Positions 20,946 to 32,179 of a stretch of 64,000 nucleotides of DNA are shown piece after piece. The position numbers and the translations under genes are program-made. The stretch is from Rhipidocladum racemiflorum (lineage: Eukaryota; Streptophyta; Magnoliopsida; Poales; Poaceae). The stretch is taken from assembly GCA_036346355.1 (NCBI GenBank), contig CM070585.1, positions 6,587,001 through 6,651,000 of the forward strand. The letters are read 5' to 3'. Numbering within the stretch: position 1 is the stretch's first letter; each line of letters begins with the position of its first letter. The notes beneath the pieces were generated by a model that saw only the letters and a list, made by a program, of their open reading frames with translations, had not been told where the DNA came from and ran no database searches.

Positions 20946-21118
20946 GATCGCTGGAGAAATTTTTTTTTCCCTTTATCTGAACTGTAAAATCCCACTTCGG
21001 TATATGCCTTCTCAGGATTGATCCTCTGAGTCACATACTACCAATTGGTTGGTTCAGATCATGAAGACATCACGGCGCCGCAGAAGCCATCCGTGCAGAC
21101 CAGGTTGCTGCTGGAAGC

Positions 21119-23467
21119 CATGGATGAGGCGGCGAGTCAATCTGATGCTCGGTGGGCATAGATGGATGAGCGATGGGAGTCATTACGTGCCAGTCTTGAC
21201 TTCATTGTCGAGAAAATCAAGCCGGTGGATACAATCCCAGCGATTCAGGTTCAAGTGGAGGAACATCGGGCGGTAATCCAAGGATTAATGGAGCAATTTC
21301 AGAAGATGGGGCATACATCAGTTCAACGAGAGGAAGAGATGAGAACGCCTACACCATCTCAGGTGTCCGGCACATCATCTAAGCAAGCAGGCGTACTGCT
21401 ACACCAGCAGGGTTACTGGGAAGAGGTGCTTCTTTTGCAGCTAATTCTCATACGCAAAAGTTCAATAGAGGTGCAGTTTCTTCAGTAATGGACGGATGGC
21501 AGGGAGAGAAGAGACCGCCCATGCCCAAAGTATCTTTCCCTAAGTTTGATGGTGAAGAACCACGGATTTGGAGAACTCGATGTTTGAAATATTTTCAGAT
21601 GTACAACATTGATGAATCATTATGGGTCACAGTTGCAGCCATGCACATGGAGGGAAACGCAGCGATGTGGTTGCAAGTTTACCAGGAAGACCATCCAATG
21701 GGAGATTGGGACCATTTCATGTCTGCTGTCGATTCAGAGTTTGGCAGTTATGATTCTCAGCGATGCATCAGAGAATTAATTCAAATGAAGCAAACTGGAG
21801 CTGTGTTGGAATATAAAATGGGTTTTGAAATGGCCATGTATAAGATCAAAGCATACAGTAAATCTTGCACTGAAGAGTTCTTCGTTAATCACTTCATTAT
21901 GGGACTCAAAGATGAGTTGCGCTATGAGGTGGAGATTCGGCTCCCGGACACAATTCGGAAAGCATTTTTGCTGGCTCAGATTCAAGAGGAGAAATGGGAG
22001 AAATTAAGATCAAGATCACCCAAAGCATTTTATTCAGCTAAGGGTGGGAATACAATAGCTACAGAAGTTGCAATGGGTAAAGGAAAATCAACACATGATG
22101 ACTTGGGCAGAGCACGCCAGCTACGGGAATATCGGCGAGCTCGTGGCCTCTGTTTCAAGTGTGGTGAAAAGTTTGATAAGGACCATCACTGTAAATTGTT
22201 GCCGGTGGTGCAGGCTCATGCAATAGAATTGGAGACAAGTCCTGAACACCTTAGTGATGAGGTTTTGCAGATGTTAGATGACACTGATAGAGAGCTTGAA
22301 CAAGAGCAATACAAATTGTCTTTACATATGTTGGCAGGCACGGAGGAATATGAAACTCTTCGTGTCCGCACGATGGTCGGGAATTTGGCAATGCTGGTCT
22401 TGATAGATTCTGGAAGTTCTCACAGCTTCGTCAATGCAGCCTGTGTGGAGCGCACCAAATTGAAAACTGAGAAGATCCCAGCAGTACAAGTGTATGTGGC
22501 TAATGGTGATACCCTTTCATGTGACCGGTATGTACCACAGTTGGAGTGGTTGGCGCAGGGCTGCACATTTCAAACCGACATGAGAGTGTTGGAGTTAGGA
22601 GCGTATGATGTTGTGTTGGGCATGGATTGGCTTCAACTTCATAGTCCTATGACATGTAATTGGAAATTGAAGACTCTGGAGTTTTTGCATAAAGGAAGGA
22701 AAATTCAATTGCAAGGTCTAGGTGCTCCTTCGTCCAAAGTGGTGAATGAGATGACTCTGCAGCACTTACAGAAGTGGACTTGTGGCAATGAAGTTTGGGC
22801 AGTAGCGCTGGTGCAGTCGACTGTATCAATTCCGACAACAGCATCTATTCCCAATGCGGTTCAGCAGCTTATTGACAAATATGCCGACGTGTTTGCAGAT
22901 CCAGTGAAATTACCACCAGCCCGTGTGTACGATCATGCTATACCTCTGATCCCTGGGGCGATGCCGGTGAACAACAGATCATATCGGTACTCACCCATGC
23001 ATAAAGATGAGATCGAGCGTCAAGTGTCTGAAATGTTACGCACTGGTTTGATTCAACCTAGCATGAGCCCGTTTGCATCTTCGGTACTCTTGGTGCAAAA
23101 GAAAGATGGTAGCTGGCGCTTTTGTGTTGACTACCGTAAATTGAACAACATCACTATTAAGAACAAATTTCCAATGCCGGTGGTTGATGAGTTGTTGGAC
23201 GAATTGGCGGGTACTCAGTATTTTTCCAAGTTGGACTTGAAATCGGGTTATCATCAAATCAGAATGGTTGAAAGCGACATGGAGAAGACAGCCTTTAAGA
23301 CGCATAACGGTCATTTTGAGTTTCGAGTAATGCCCTTTGGGCTAACAAACGCCCCGGCAACGTTCCAATGCTTGATGAACTCCATTCTTGCACCGTATTT
23401 GCGCAAATTTGTTTTGGTGTTTATGGATGATATTCTCATTTACAGCCCTAACTTGTATAACAAATAA
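21119..23467 (+). pseudogene. Gag-pol of gypsy element 2, truncated in RT
   Basis: The open frame from 21488 has 659 codons. Gag comes first (PKFDGEEPRIWRTRCLKYF, then WLQVYQ), followed by a CCHC knuckle (CFKCGEKFDKDHHC, near residue 222) and an aspartic protease with the intact loop LIDSGSSHSFV (near residue 306). Reverse transcriptase runs through CVDYRKLN, FSKLDLKSGYHQI and the catalytic FMDDILIYS. Six codons later it ends with a stop. The gag N-terminus lies upstream in other frames (from 21119, with a TAG at about 21160 and a frameshift near 21400). The single-frame gag-pol and iMet primer fit chromoviruses of the Reina/Tekay type. It is not functional as it stands. Confidence 0.88.
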
Positions 23468-24440
23468 AAAAATATTAGTGTATCATTCGTCATAATCTTC
23501 AATAATATAACGCCGAAATATAAGCCAGTGGGATCTTGTTTTAAAGGTATCATATTAAGAAACTCGATGATTCAAATGGTTTGCAAGTTGGATACTCAGT
23601 TCAAAAGTTACAGCATTTTGAAAGTTTCAAATCAGTTTTTAATGTGACAACGTCGTCACTTTCTTATTAAAAAAATATTTTTCTTATTAAAAAAATCTAG
23701 GCTGGATTAGGCCACGCCGAGTCAGCCTCGGCGTGGACGCCATGCCTAAGCTAGAGTTGTGCTGCCCCCATTTTCCCGTATGAAAAAAGGACGGGCTTGA
23801 CATCCTGCAGGAAAGAAGGCGGACTTGAGCGCACACCGACGGGTATTGTATTGCGTTAAGGAAAAACATAGTAAATAAGATATATTGAAAGTGATATGAA
23901 TATTTTGATGATTATCATTTTGTCAATATTTATTGTTTTATTATATTCTTACTAAGTCATGAACTCACCCTTACTTATTTGTTATTTTAGATGACCGTTG
24001 AAGACCCATGCATGGCATGATAATAGCACATGTTCATGTGCATCACCATTGTTTTAGCGAACACTTCTAGTTACCTTCATTAAATTTTAGGAGATCTAGC
24101 GGTTATTACATATATCAGTGGACAATGTTTAAATTATTTGATTTATTTCGGATGTTATTTATTCATTATCATCATCGCTAATGGTAAAGTTGCTCCAAGC
24201 ACATAGTTCCGGGCTTTCTCGAACACGTAGTCCCAAGTGTGCTTGGGCACGAGGTCCCAAGATTGTGATTGAGAAATGTTCTAGATGTATCTTGTCTGCA
24301 ATATGTTTATTCTTGAATGTTCTTCGTGGGCAAGAATTTAGAGGAACAAATGTCGCTAGGTTGGTTATAGGGTTTTTATTTCAGGGTGATTTTTTTTAAA
24401 ATTTTGGACAAGAGCTCTGGTTTTGCACTTAAGAAGGAGG
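23468..24440. other. Intergenic, no gene seen
   Basis: AT-rich DNA without supported coding potential. Its one clear structure is a GC-rich hairpin at 23709-23736, with arms CCACGCCGAG and CTCGGCGTGG around a loop of a few bases. Short direct repeats TTCTTATTAAAAAAAT occur at about 23660-23696. Confidence 0.5.
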
Positions 24441-24560
24441 TGAGTACCCGGACGAGTTTTGGACTTGAACCCGGGTGGACTGCGTGCTCAACGGCGCCAC
24501 AAACCATCCGAGCAGCCGCTCTCGGGCGAAAAATTTAGAGGCGACATTTTGGGCACTTGG
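24440..24560 (-). mobile_element. Possible SINE head (tRNA-like)
   Basis: On the minus strand TGGCGCCGTTGAG resembles a pol III A box, and GGTTCAAGTCC about 28 bp on fits the B box. The stretch CGCAGTCCACCCGGGTTCAAG is like tRNA-derived SINEs in grasses. A T-rich tail is present downstream. No target duplication was found. It could also be a decayed tRNA-derived relic. Confidence 0.35.
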
Positions 24561-24568
24561 TGGTATTA

Positions 24569-27500
24569 GAGCATCTCCAGCAGAGCCCCTAAACCTTAAA
24601 ATAGGGAGTGTATTGAAAAAAAACAGATCCGGCAGGGCCCCAACTCAAGCCCCTAAAATTAGGAGGCCCCTAAATTTGCCTGCTCAGCCCCAATTCCCAC
24701 AGACATTTTGGGGGTGTGAGACCCCGGATCAGCTATCCGAAATCTCCTGTGTATTTCTGTACTAGTCCCAGATCAGTAGCTAGCACACACAGTCAACAGT
24801 GATACGTCATTGCCGAACATAACGAAATTTTATCATAAATAATAAAGTATGGGCCACATAGCCACTTATTACAATACTCGGTCCCGAGACCGGAGACACG
24901 ACAACGGAAGCAAAAGCGACAACAAGCGAACACCAAAAACACCACAGGCGACGACAAGATACGCGACTAGCTATCTTGGCAATCTTCCTCGAATTCTTCG
25001 GTGTAGAACTCACCGTCTTCAGCTGCGTCCTGGTAGTTCTCTGATGATGACAAGATGTGTAGCACGTGAGTACAAAAGTACTCAGCAAGTCGGGGAAAGT
25101 ATGCATATGTGGGGTTTGCCAAGGAAAGTTTAATAGGGTTCTTTTGCACAAAGTCAAATTTCCTTAAACCATACTTGCTAATAAGTTTTATAAAGCATAT
25201 TTTAGCAATTCTTTTTAACAATTGAATTATGTAATAATGCAGTGAAGGTTCTCTCCACCATCACCAATATAAAGGCTCTAACCTCCAACTTTTAAAAGAT
25301 TAAGTTTAATCACAAATGACTCTTTCCGTCAAGGCATAAAACAGGTTCTTTCCACCTTGTTGGCTCAATCCACCATCAAACATCCGAGAGTTCTAACCAC
25401 TCCCGAATCCCAAAACCAACACCATTTAGTTTTAAAACCAAAACCAAAGTCTACCAATATGAAAGCATTCCTTGCTTTGCCCTTGACCGTAGGCACGGCT
25501 ATTCGAATAGTTTTAACTCTGCAGAGGTGTACAACTTTACCCACAAGACATGATCGTCTCTTGATGCCATGCAATTAACACACTTCCTTTGGTGTGTCGG
25601 CAGAGAGATCATGACAAGGCCTTTACAATGTATACGCCTAACCCGACCCACCCGCTGAGGTTTCACCGCTGTTAGGGTTCTAGCCACCCAGTACGGAAGC
25701 CCCCTCTTGCGCCGTGTGAGAAAAACAGTCTTGCCTCTATCTGGCACTCACATTCCACCATTTGGTGAGTCTAAGTTAGGTTTCTACAAATTATTTAGCC
25801 AGGTAGTACCATTATAGACATGTGGTAGTACGGTTATGCTTAGAATGGACAATCATAAGCGTCGGTTCTTAATTAACTTGGGGCGGCACTTGCACAATGC
25901 AACTAGTGCTCAATCCGCACCCACCCGACATTCCATTCCGCCCAAGTCCACACCGTTTTTCCTTTCCTTTTTATTTTAGAAAAACAGTACCAAAATCTTT
26001 ATAATCATTTCTAAATCACACTTTAAATTCTTATTTTTGAATAATCCCACCCACGGGTCACTTTCATCAATATGGGTCCTAAGCGAATCTACCGTACTAT
26101 TCAACAAAGGCCGCCATATAAGGTAAACATGGCATAGCAAATGTCCTAGGGTTACAAGTAACAGGGATGTCAATAACAAAGGAGGCATTCACAATTCGGA
26201 TTAACTATTCACTTATATTTGACATACGATGATAAACATAGCATGCAAGTTTATAAAACCTTGTAAACACATTTGTAAACATAGGGTCAACATGCGTCAA
26301 GGAGACTTGCCTTCGGTCGCAGTGAGGTCGTCGAACGCTTGAAGTACGGCGGCGGGGTCGGCGGACTCGGATGAGTCGGCGGCTACACGCAAAACGGAGC
26401 AACAAATAAATACAAGAAAATAAATAAATCCAAAAATTATAAAAGTAGTACTGTCAGGTAGGTATTGATTTTATATGAATTTAGGAATTTGAACAGAGTC
26501 AATCGGAGTTCGGACGGAAAAGATACGAGCTTCCGAAGTTCGAAAACCCTGAAAAATCGAAAACGAGGGAATATTCCTGGAATATTCCTTTTTCATTTTT
26601 TCTGAAATTTGGGATGGGCTTGTCTCTATGGCTTGTGGGACCCCCTTGTCATAGAGGTGCTCTTTTTCAAGCTTAGGCTCAAGCCATGGGAGCCAAAGGA
26701 AAGCTTGGAGGGGGGTGTGTGGCCGGCGGCAGGCGTGGCCGTGGCCGTGGCGTGGCGCCTGGCCGGGCAGCGACAGCCAGCGGAGTCAGCGAGTCTTGGC
26801 CCGGGCGGGCTCGGCGGGCCGGATCGCACGGTGGAGCTCCCAACAAAAAAAAACAGAGAACACTAGTTTTCCCAAAAAAAAAACGAATTTTTGCACTAAT
26901 TTTTCATGAAACTTGGCAAAACGAAAAGATGGATCATCTGGAGGACATCCTAAAGAACTTATAGAATCAAGGAATTGAATCAATTCTCACCGGAGACGAC
27001 GAATTTGGCGAAAAACGGAGCTCCGGCCGAAGTGACAAAAACGTGAAATTCATCTCCAATTCTCGATGGAACCTAAAATTGATGGATGAATTAGAAACTA
27101 GACTCCCACACGATCAGAAGGAAACCACCGGAGTGAGGATTGACCCACCGGAGAGGGAGAAACGAGGATGAACTCGAAGAACACAAAAATGGTGACCCGG
27201 CGCCGGTTTTCTTGATCTAGCGGATGAATGTGTTGGAGAGGCAAGGAGTGAGTGGTACCACCGGTAAGGGGGTCCTAATACGCAGCAATGAGAGGTGGAA
27301 GCACGCCGTTTGGAGAAGAAACGGCCGAGTTATGAGTAATTAAAGCATTTTCGGTTTTTGCTTAATGCGACGGTTTCCGGCGGGATTGAGGGCTAATGAA
27401 GGTGGGGAACGGAAAGACATCGTCGTTGTGCTTTCAACGGATCCGGCCGTGATTGATTTGGAGCATTATTGAAGAAGTTAGAGGGATTTGAATGGATGGA

Positions 27501-28541
27501 GGGGAGTATGGAGAGCCTCCTCCATTGTTGCCTGGGAAAGCAATCGTGCAAGGCCAGCCCAAGGTGGAAGATGACACTGTAGCGCCATGTGGCAAGCTCC
27601 CATTGGCCGACGATTACGCGAAAGTGACGCCCTAGAGAAAAGTTAGCAAAAATGGTCTAAAAATTCCGGAAAAATTTCTAGAACCATTTTCGAATATTTG
27701 GAACCCAATAAAATTGGTTTCGCGGAATTTGGATGAAATTTGTGGATTTGAATATTCTGGAGCGAATAACGGGCATTAAACGAAAGCCGCGCGAGATAAA
27801 ATACCAAAGAGCTTCCAAAAATCTTGGGAAACATTCCAAAAATCATTTTGGAATATTTGGGACCTAATTGAAGTGATTTTGGGATTTTTGGATTATTTTT
27901 GGACTCAGGTGAAATTTCGGGTACCGGCGGGGACCGAGAGATTCGATTTTTCGAACGGAAGGGAATTGAATCCCGATTTTGGGATGGGAAAGGATGCCAG
28001 GTTAACATAAACACCCAGAAAACTCCAAATCTTGAATTTAAATAATTTAAATTAGATTTTTCCCATAAAGCGAGACTAATGATGTTACAGGGGGCCCTTA
28101 AATTTGCCTCCTCAGCCCTAATTCCCACGGACGCGAGCACAACCCCTATTCGGGCGGTTTCCTCGTGCGCACACCTTGGAATCGCCCACCAAGTTCCAAT
28201 TCACAGCGCTTCGTAGTTTGACTCATTATTCGGAGTTTCTATTTATCTATTTATCATGTTTTGAAAATTTTAAATTTAAATTTGAAATATCATGTTTTTA
28301 AATTGTAAATGTTAATATGTTTATGTTTTATGTCTTACAAATATTTTTGATTGAATTTTAATGGTGTCAAATGAAGATTACACATAGCGGATATGTCAAA
28401 ATAGGAGAAAAAATAAAATAGAGGCTGGGATTTAGGGGCTGTTGCTGAACTTATGCTCTGAAAACAGGGTACCAAAAAATAAGAGGAGTCCCTAAATCCA
28501 AAATAAGGGCCCTGTTTTAGGGAACCTTCCTGGAGATGCTC
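24569..28541. mobile_element. Tourist-like MITE split by a solo LTR
   Basis: The left end GAGCATCTCCAGCAG and the right end CTGGAGATGCTC are inverted repeats flanked by TTA on both sides (24566-24568 and 28542-28544). The element is interrupted at 24715-28089 by a solo LTR. Without that insert it is about 590 bp. The segment CTAAATTTGCCT.CTCAGCCC appears on both sides of the insertion, so the original MITE held an internal duplication of about 40 bp. Confidence 0.8.
24715..28089 (-). mobile_element. Solo LTR, family S, copy A (3375 bp)
   Basis: On the minus strand it starts TGTAACATCATTAG and ends GGGGTCTCACA. Both flanks read GGGGG (24710-24714 and 28090-28094), a 5-bp target duplication. 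There is no internal coding region, so it is a recombined single LTR. Its length and TGTAACA ends fit the long LTRs of Ty3 (Tekay/Del-like) elements, but no coding sequence proves this. It aligns over its length with copy B on the opposite strand, for example 25330-25790 with 43330-43680. Confidence 0.85.
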
Positions 28542-28552
28542 TTAGGGTGTTA

Positions 28553-28842
28553 GAGCATCTCCAACAGTTCCCAAAACTTATTCCCAAAATCATTTTTTAG
28601 GAACAAATGAAAAAATTACCGCTCCAATAGTTACCCTATCGGAATCTCAATATCTCTACACGCCCAAAAACTCCTGCCGAAGTGGCCAGATATTGGACGC
28701 TCGTGTGCTTTCCCAATAACTATTTTTAGGGGGAAAATGATAACTGTTGGAGAATGTCCTTTTTTTTAATACCTAAAAATTTTAGGAAGCTCTCAATCCA
28801 AGGTTATTGGGAGTCAAATTATAGGAAACTGTTGGAGATGCT
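28553..28842. mobile_element. Tourist-like MITE (about 290 bp)
   Basis: It begins TTA-GAGCATCTCCAACAG and ends CTGTTGGAGATGCT. The left TTA lies at 28550-28552. The right duplication is eroded. It lies only 8 bp from the previous MITE and belongs to the same end-sequence group. Confidence 0.8.
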
Positions 28843-29381
28843 GAGTCTTTGCTGTGGCGTACTTTAATTCTCCATTCCGAATACTCTTTCGCTACGGGCT
28901 TGCGGTTTCTTGTGGTTAGAAATCTACTTTTCCTCTTGGTTTGCCCATTTTTGGTTTGCCAACGTCGCTCCGTTCGGAGACATTGTGAATCGGTGGACCA
29001 TGTATTCTAAAATGTCTTGTTTTTATGTTTCATAGAAATAGAAATTTATAATTTGTGTACAAAACTTTTGTATTCAAAAGTATTTTGTGAAACTTTGATT
29101 GAATCTAAAGTCTGTAACGCTACAAACCTTGGTGATCTTTACAAAAAGAAAGTGCATCCGATGCTGTATTAGCTACAGCAACAACAACACTGAAAGCAGC
29201 AATAAACTAACAACTTTGACAGAAAGTTACACCATAATTCATGTTCCAGGGACGACCATGCTCTCAACATACAAAAGATATCTTGCTAGCTACCTACTGT
29301 ACCAGGATCTTAAAAGCATATACAGAATTGTGCTCATGACGCTAGCCTGCCAAAACATCAAGTGCAGGAGCCTGGTGTAAT
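28843..29381. other. 3' flank of F-box gene 2
   Basis: No separate gene is seen. The part at about 29055-29180 matches the region 16815-16935 beyond the last exon of F-box gene 1 (both contain GTTGAATCTAAA or GATTGAATCTAAA and GTGC.CATCCGATGC). The two genes therefore share ancestral downstream DNA. Confidence 0.6.
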
Positions 29382-30632
29382 CTAATGGCAAGCAAGCGGT
29401 GGAACAAGAGGCCAATGCGGTGCGCGAACAATGGCCGCCCTTGCATATACATACAGGGGAACAAGAGTCTCCTTATAGAAGTAGGACTGCGTCTCATAGT
29501 ACATGTAAGGTCTGAAGTTTAACAGCTTCACCTCCCTGCTGTCCTCAATCTGCACATTCCTGCCTTGCAAATCGTGGCAGAAAGCATTGCTGTCGCGATC
29601 ATGCAGTAAGATCTTCTCCTTGTGGACGAAGCATGGCTGAGGAGCATACCGATGCATCGATGGCAGGTGGATGCTGTATTTCAGGAACCACTTGTGCTCG
29701 ATCTGACTTTCGAGAATCCAAATATCCATTCTCCCAGAAAGCTCTGCGTTGTAGCGGCGCCACCGTGGTACGCGGCTGTGGAATGGAGTAGTCACCAGAC
29801 ATACCTTCCCATCAATCTCTGTTATATAATAAGCAAGTGTGGGGATGTCACTAGAGGCTCTCTCTCTTGCTTGCAATGGTGGAGGTTGAATTGATGCAAA
29901 CGTTTCTTCCTTGAGATCAAATGACATAACCACCGCATCACATCTTCTTCCTTCGTCTTCTGTTAGCCAGTACATTGCTCCATCCACGTTAACAACTCCA
30001 AGATTCACCAAGCAACACTGTCTCGGAGCTCTGATATCTCTCCATTTGTCTTCACCAAGCGTGTACACTTGAATGGCATTAAAACGGAAAGGCTGTCCCG
30101 ACTTGCAGTGCTGGGGCTCACGGAGGAAGTGTATAAGCTTGTATTCTCCTGTTGTCGGGTGAAATCCAAAGCTGTACAGATAGTACAAGTCGTGCAGCGA
30201 TATCCCGTCAGGTTTTGAGAGACGCAAGCATTCACCAGTTGCAGGGTTAGCTATCTTCAGTGTGTACCTCCTGTAGAAGCAAAGCAGGCCATTGCAGGAT
30301 GCGAAAAGGTGATCATCAGGATCCATGGACGATGCTTTCCATCTTGACGTGGACCATTTTTCATCGAAGACCATAGCACAGCTAGGTTTGAGTCTCTTGA
30401 GACCTGCTGAGAATATATCCACTCCAGGCAAGAAAAGGAGGAGGTGTCCAGGTGCACGATGGGCATGTTGCATGACGAAGCTTGGGTCACTGATTATGTC
30501 ACACCATTGCTTGCAAACTCTTCGGAATCTCAGTAGAGAGCTCACTGGAAGCCTGAGAAGTATCTCCTCGATGACATCTGGTGTGATCCTTGTGGCAGGC
30601 TTTTCCATTGGGTGCACCACGTTGTTTTCCAT
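29382..30632 (-). CDS. F-box protein 2 (F-box plus FBA-type domain)
   Basis: A probable SCF substrate receptor, 416 residues from the ATG at 30632. The open frame extends four codons further to a TTG, but a good splice acceptor (TTTTCACAG) at 30649 lies just upstream and no earlier ATG is in frame. The F-box covers residues about 17-57 (ITPDVIEEILLRLPVSSLLR, CKQW). The FBA part shows FASCNGLLCFYRR, IANPATGECLRL, YSFGFHPTTGEYKL, IQVYTLGEDKWRDI and VDGAMYWLTED, in the order seen in gene 1. The end is PPLACH-stop at 29382. No tail exons like those of gene 1 follow. The coding region is intact in one exon, which argues for a working gene. The substrate is unknown. Confidence 0.88.
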   Translation of the reverse strand: MENNVVHPMEKPATRITPDVIEEILLRLPVSSLLRFRRVCKQWCDIISDPSFVMQHAHRAPGHLLLFLPGVDIFSAGLKRLKPSCAMVFDEKWSTSRWKASSMDPDDHLFASCNGLLCFYRRYTLKIANPATGECLRLSKPDGISLHDLYYLYSFGFHPTTGEYKLIHFLREPQHCKSGQPFRFNAIQVYTLGEDKWRDIRAPRQCCLVNLGVVNVDGAMYWLTEDEGRRCDAVVMSFDLKEETFASIQPPPLQARERASSDIPTLAYYITEIDGKVCLVTTPFHSRVPRWRRYNAELSGRMDIWILESQIEHKWFLKYSIHLPSMHRYAPQPCFVHKEKILLHDRDSNAFCHDLQGRNVQIEDSREVKLLNFRPYMYYETQSYFYKETLVPLYVYARAAIVRAPHWPLVPPLACH

Positions 30633-30648
30633 ATAGGTTACCAAAATC

Positions 30649-32075
30649 CTGTGAAAAGCTAGGGATCAAAATGTGATGTACCATAAAAATAGAAATTTAG
30701 GAAGATATAGGCACCTATTATCAACGTAGGAGTGGTTCAATATGAGGACCATGCAATCCCTTGAACTATTAACGAAAGGAAGCCATTTCTCACTGAACAC
30801 AGCTTATCTTACTTAAGTGAAGGGAATGTTCGCCTCATATTGATTAATGATAGAAAAAGGGACAAATATCTTCGATTCGTGAACCTGCCTCATTTTACTA
30901 AAAAGGTGCTTGATAGTGCTGTTACAATGTTGAACTAAATGCACTCCCAGAATTCTTGCCAGAGGGACTGGTTTCAGGGACTTGCAACTGATCCCTGGTG
31001 TCCAGTAAGTAATTCCTGGTTACGGGGGATCTACATAAAGCTTCAGTAAGTAGTTCTGTGTTTCTAACTAGTCACAATTTGAATGAGTAAGTATAGCTGC
31101 ACAACTCTGCAGATGAAATTGAAGTATGCTCAGCCCGCAGATGAAATGACTAAAGCTAATTTGCCATATGTGGTGGATGCAGGCGTAACTGATAGGGAGC
31201 ACTTCGAACAGGAACAGAAAGAAGCAGCTGAGGTATACTTCCTTGTGATCTTAATTCTTGTATACTAGTATACTACACTTGGTATCGAATTCTAGTTGTG
31301 CTTCTCCCATCCCAGGCAAAGTCCGGAGGTGTAACTGTTCTCAATATTCCAAATAAATGAGAAATTTTCTGGCAAGTTCATCAAAAGATTTACCTCTCTT
31401 CCAATATGCTATAGATCGACAACTAGCAAACAGCGTAAACAAGAACTAAAGGACGAACTGCCACATGTTCTCTTAAGAAGTCATCAATTCTAAAGTATAA
31501 GCGTTCTCTTATTTTTTTGACACAGAATTTATGCACCGCATATAAATCACAAGTTTCCACAAAACTAATGTAGCAGTACCACACATCTTTTCCAACGGTG
31601 AAGCACGACTGGGCATGGTTCCATTCCCAAATTTTTTTGCCATTTCATATGTCAACGACAAGCTTAGAATTGCACACACAGAAAACAGCTCACATCCCTT
31701 ATTATTTCTCTAAAAAAATAAACATGAATCGAACATTACACAGTCCAACGTAAAGCAGCAACCTGCAATGCCTGACAGCCTGAGCATGCAAGAGCTAGCT
31801 AGAAATCCGCAGAGGAGTTCTCGCCGTGTTGTTCCCAATGAACAGCACATCACTGACCCGATTTGAAGTTACCAATTAAAGAAATTGGTAGGATTTTTTT
31901 TTTCATCTTTTCAACTGAAGCCTGTAACACCACCCAGACCCAGGCTTCCAAGTTCCAAACCTCCAATTCCACTATCCTAACACGGCGTCCGAATCTCACA
32001 TGCCGCATGCAAAGCAATAGATGCGGAGGCCAAAAATGGGCAGGGAAGGATTGCGAAGATCTGAAGAGAACTTAC
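30649..32075 (-). other. Probable 5' UTR intron of F-box gene 2
   Basis: A GTAAGTTC donor on the minus strand near 32075 and the TTTTCACAG acceptor at 30649 would enclose about 1.4 kb. No gene is seen inside. A plus-strand ORF at 31083-31268 has no recognisable domain. The upstream exon region (about 32035-32170) carries a duplicated block GATTGCGAAGATCTGAAGAG, with copies 78 bp apart. The GTAAG donor is kept in one copy and changed to GCTAAG in the other. Confidence 0.45.
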
Positions 32076-32179
32076 CAAGAAATCTTTCCCAGAATCCCAG
32101 GTGAAGAAGCTACAATGGGCAGGCAAAGATTGCGAAGATCTGAAGAGAACTTAGCAAGAAATCTTCCGCCGTGAAAGAT

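Larger units (their letters stand above)
20609..23467 (+). mobile_element. Ty3/gypsy element 2 (chromovirus-like), 3'-truncated
   Basis: A 5' LTR (20609-20926), an initiator-Met-type primer site and a gag-pol frame stop abruptly at 23467 inside reverse transcriptase. RNase H, integrase and the 3' LTR are absent. The following AT-rich DNA shows no element similarity. The element entered the 5' side of an F-box paralog. Confidence 0.85.

Noticed and set aside
31083..31268. 61-codon plus-strand ORF with an exon-like AG...GTATAC segment
   Set aside because: No recognisable domain and no neighbouring exons. It lies in the presumed 5' intron of F-box gene 2 on the other strand.
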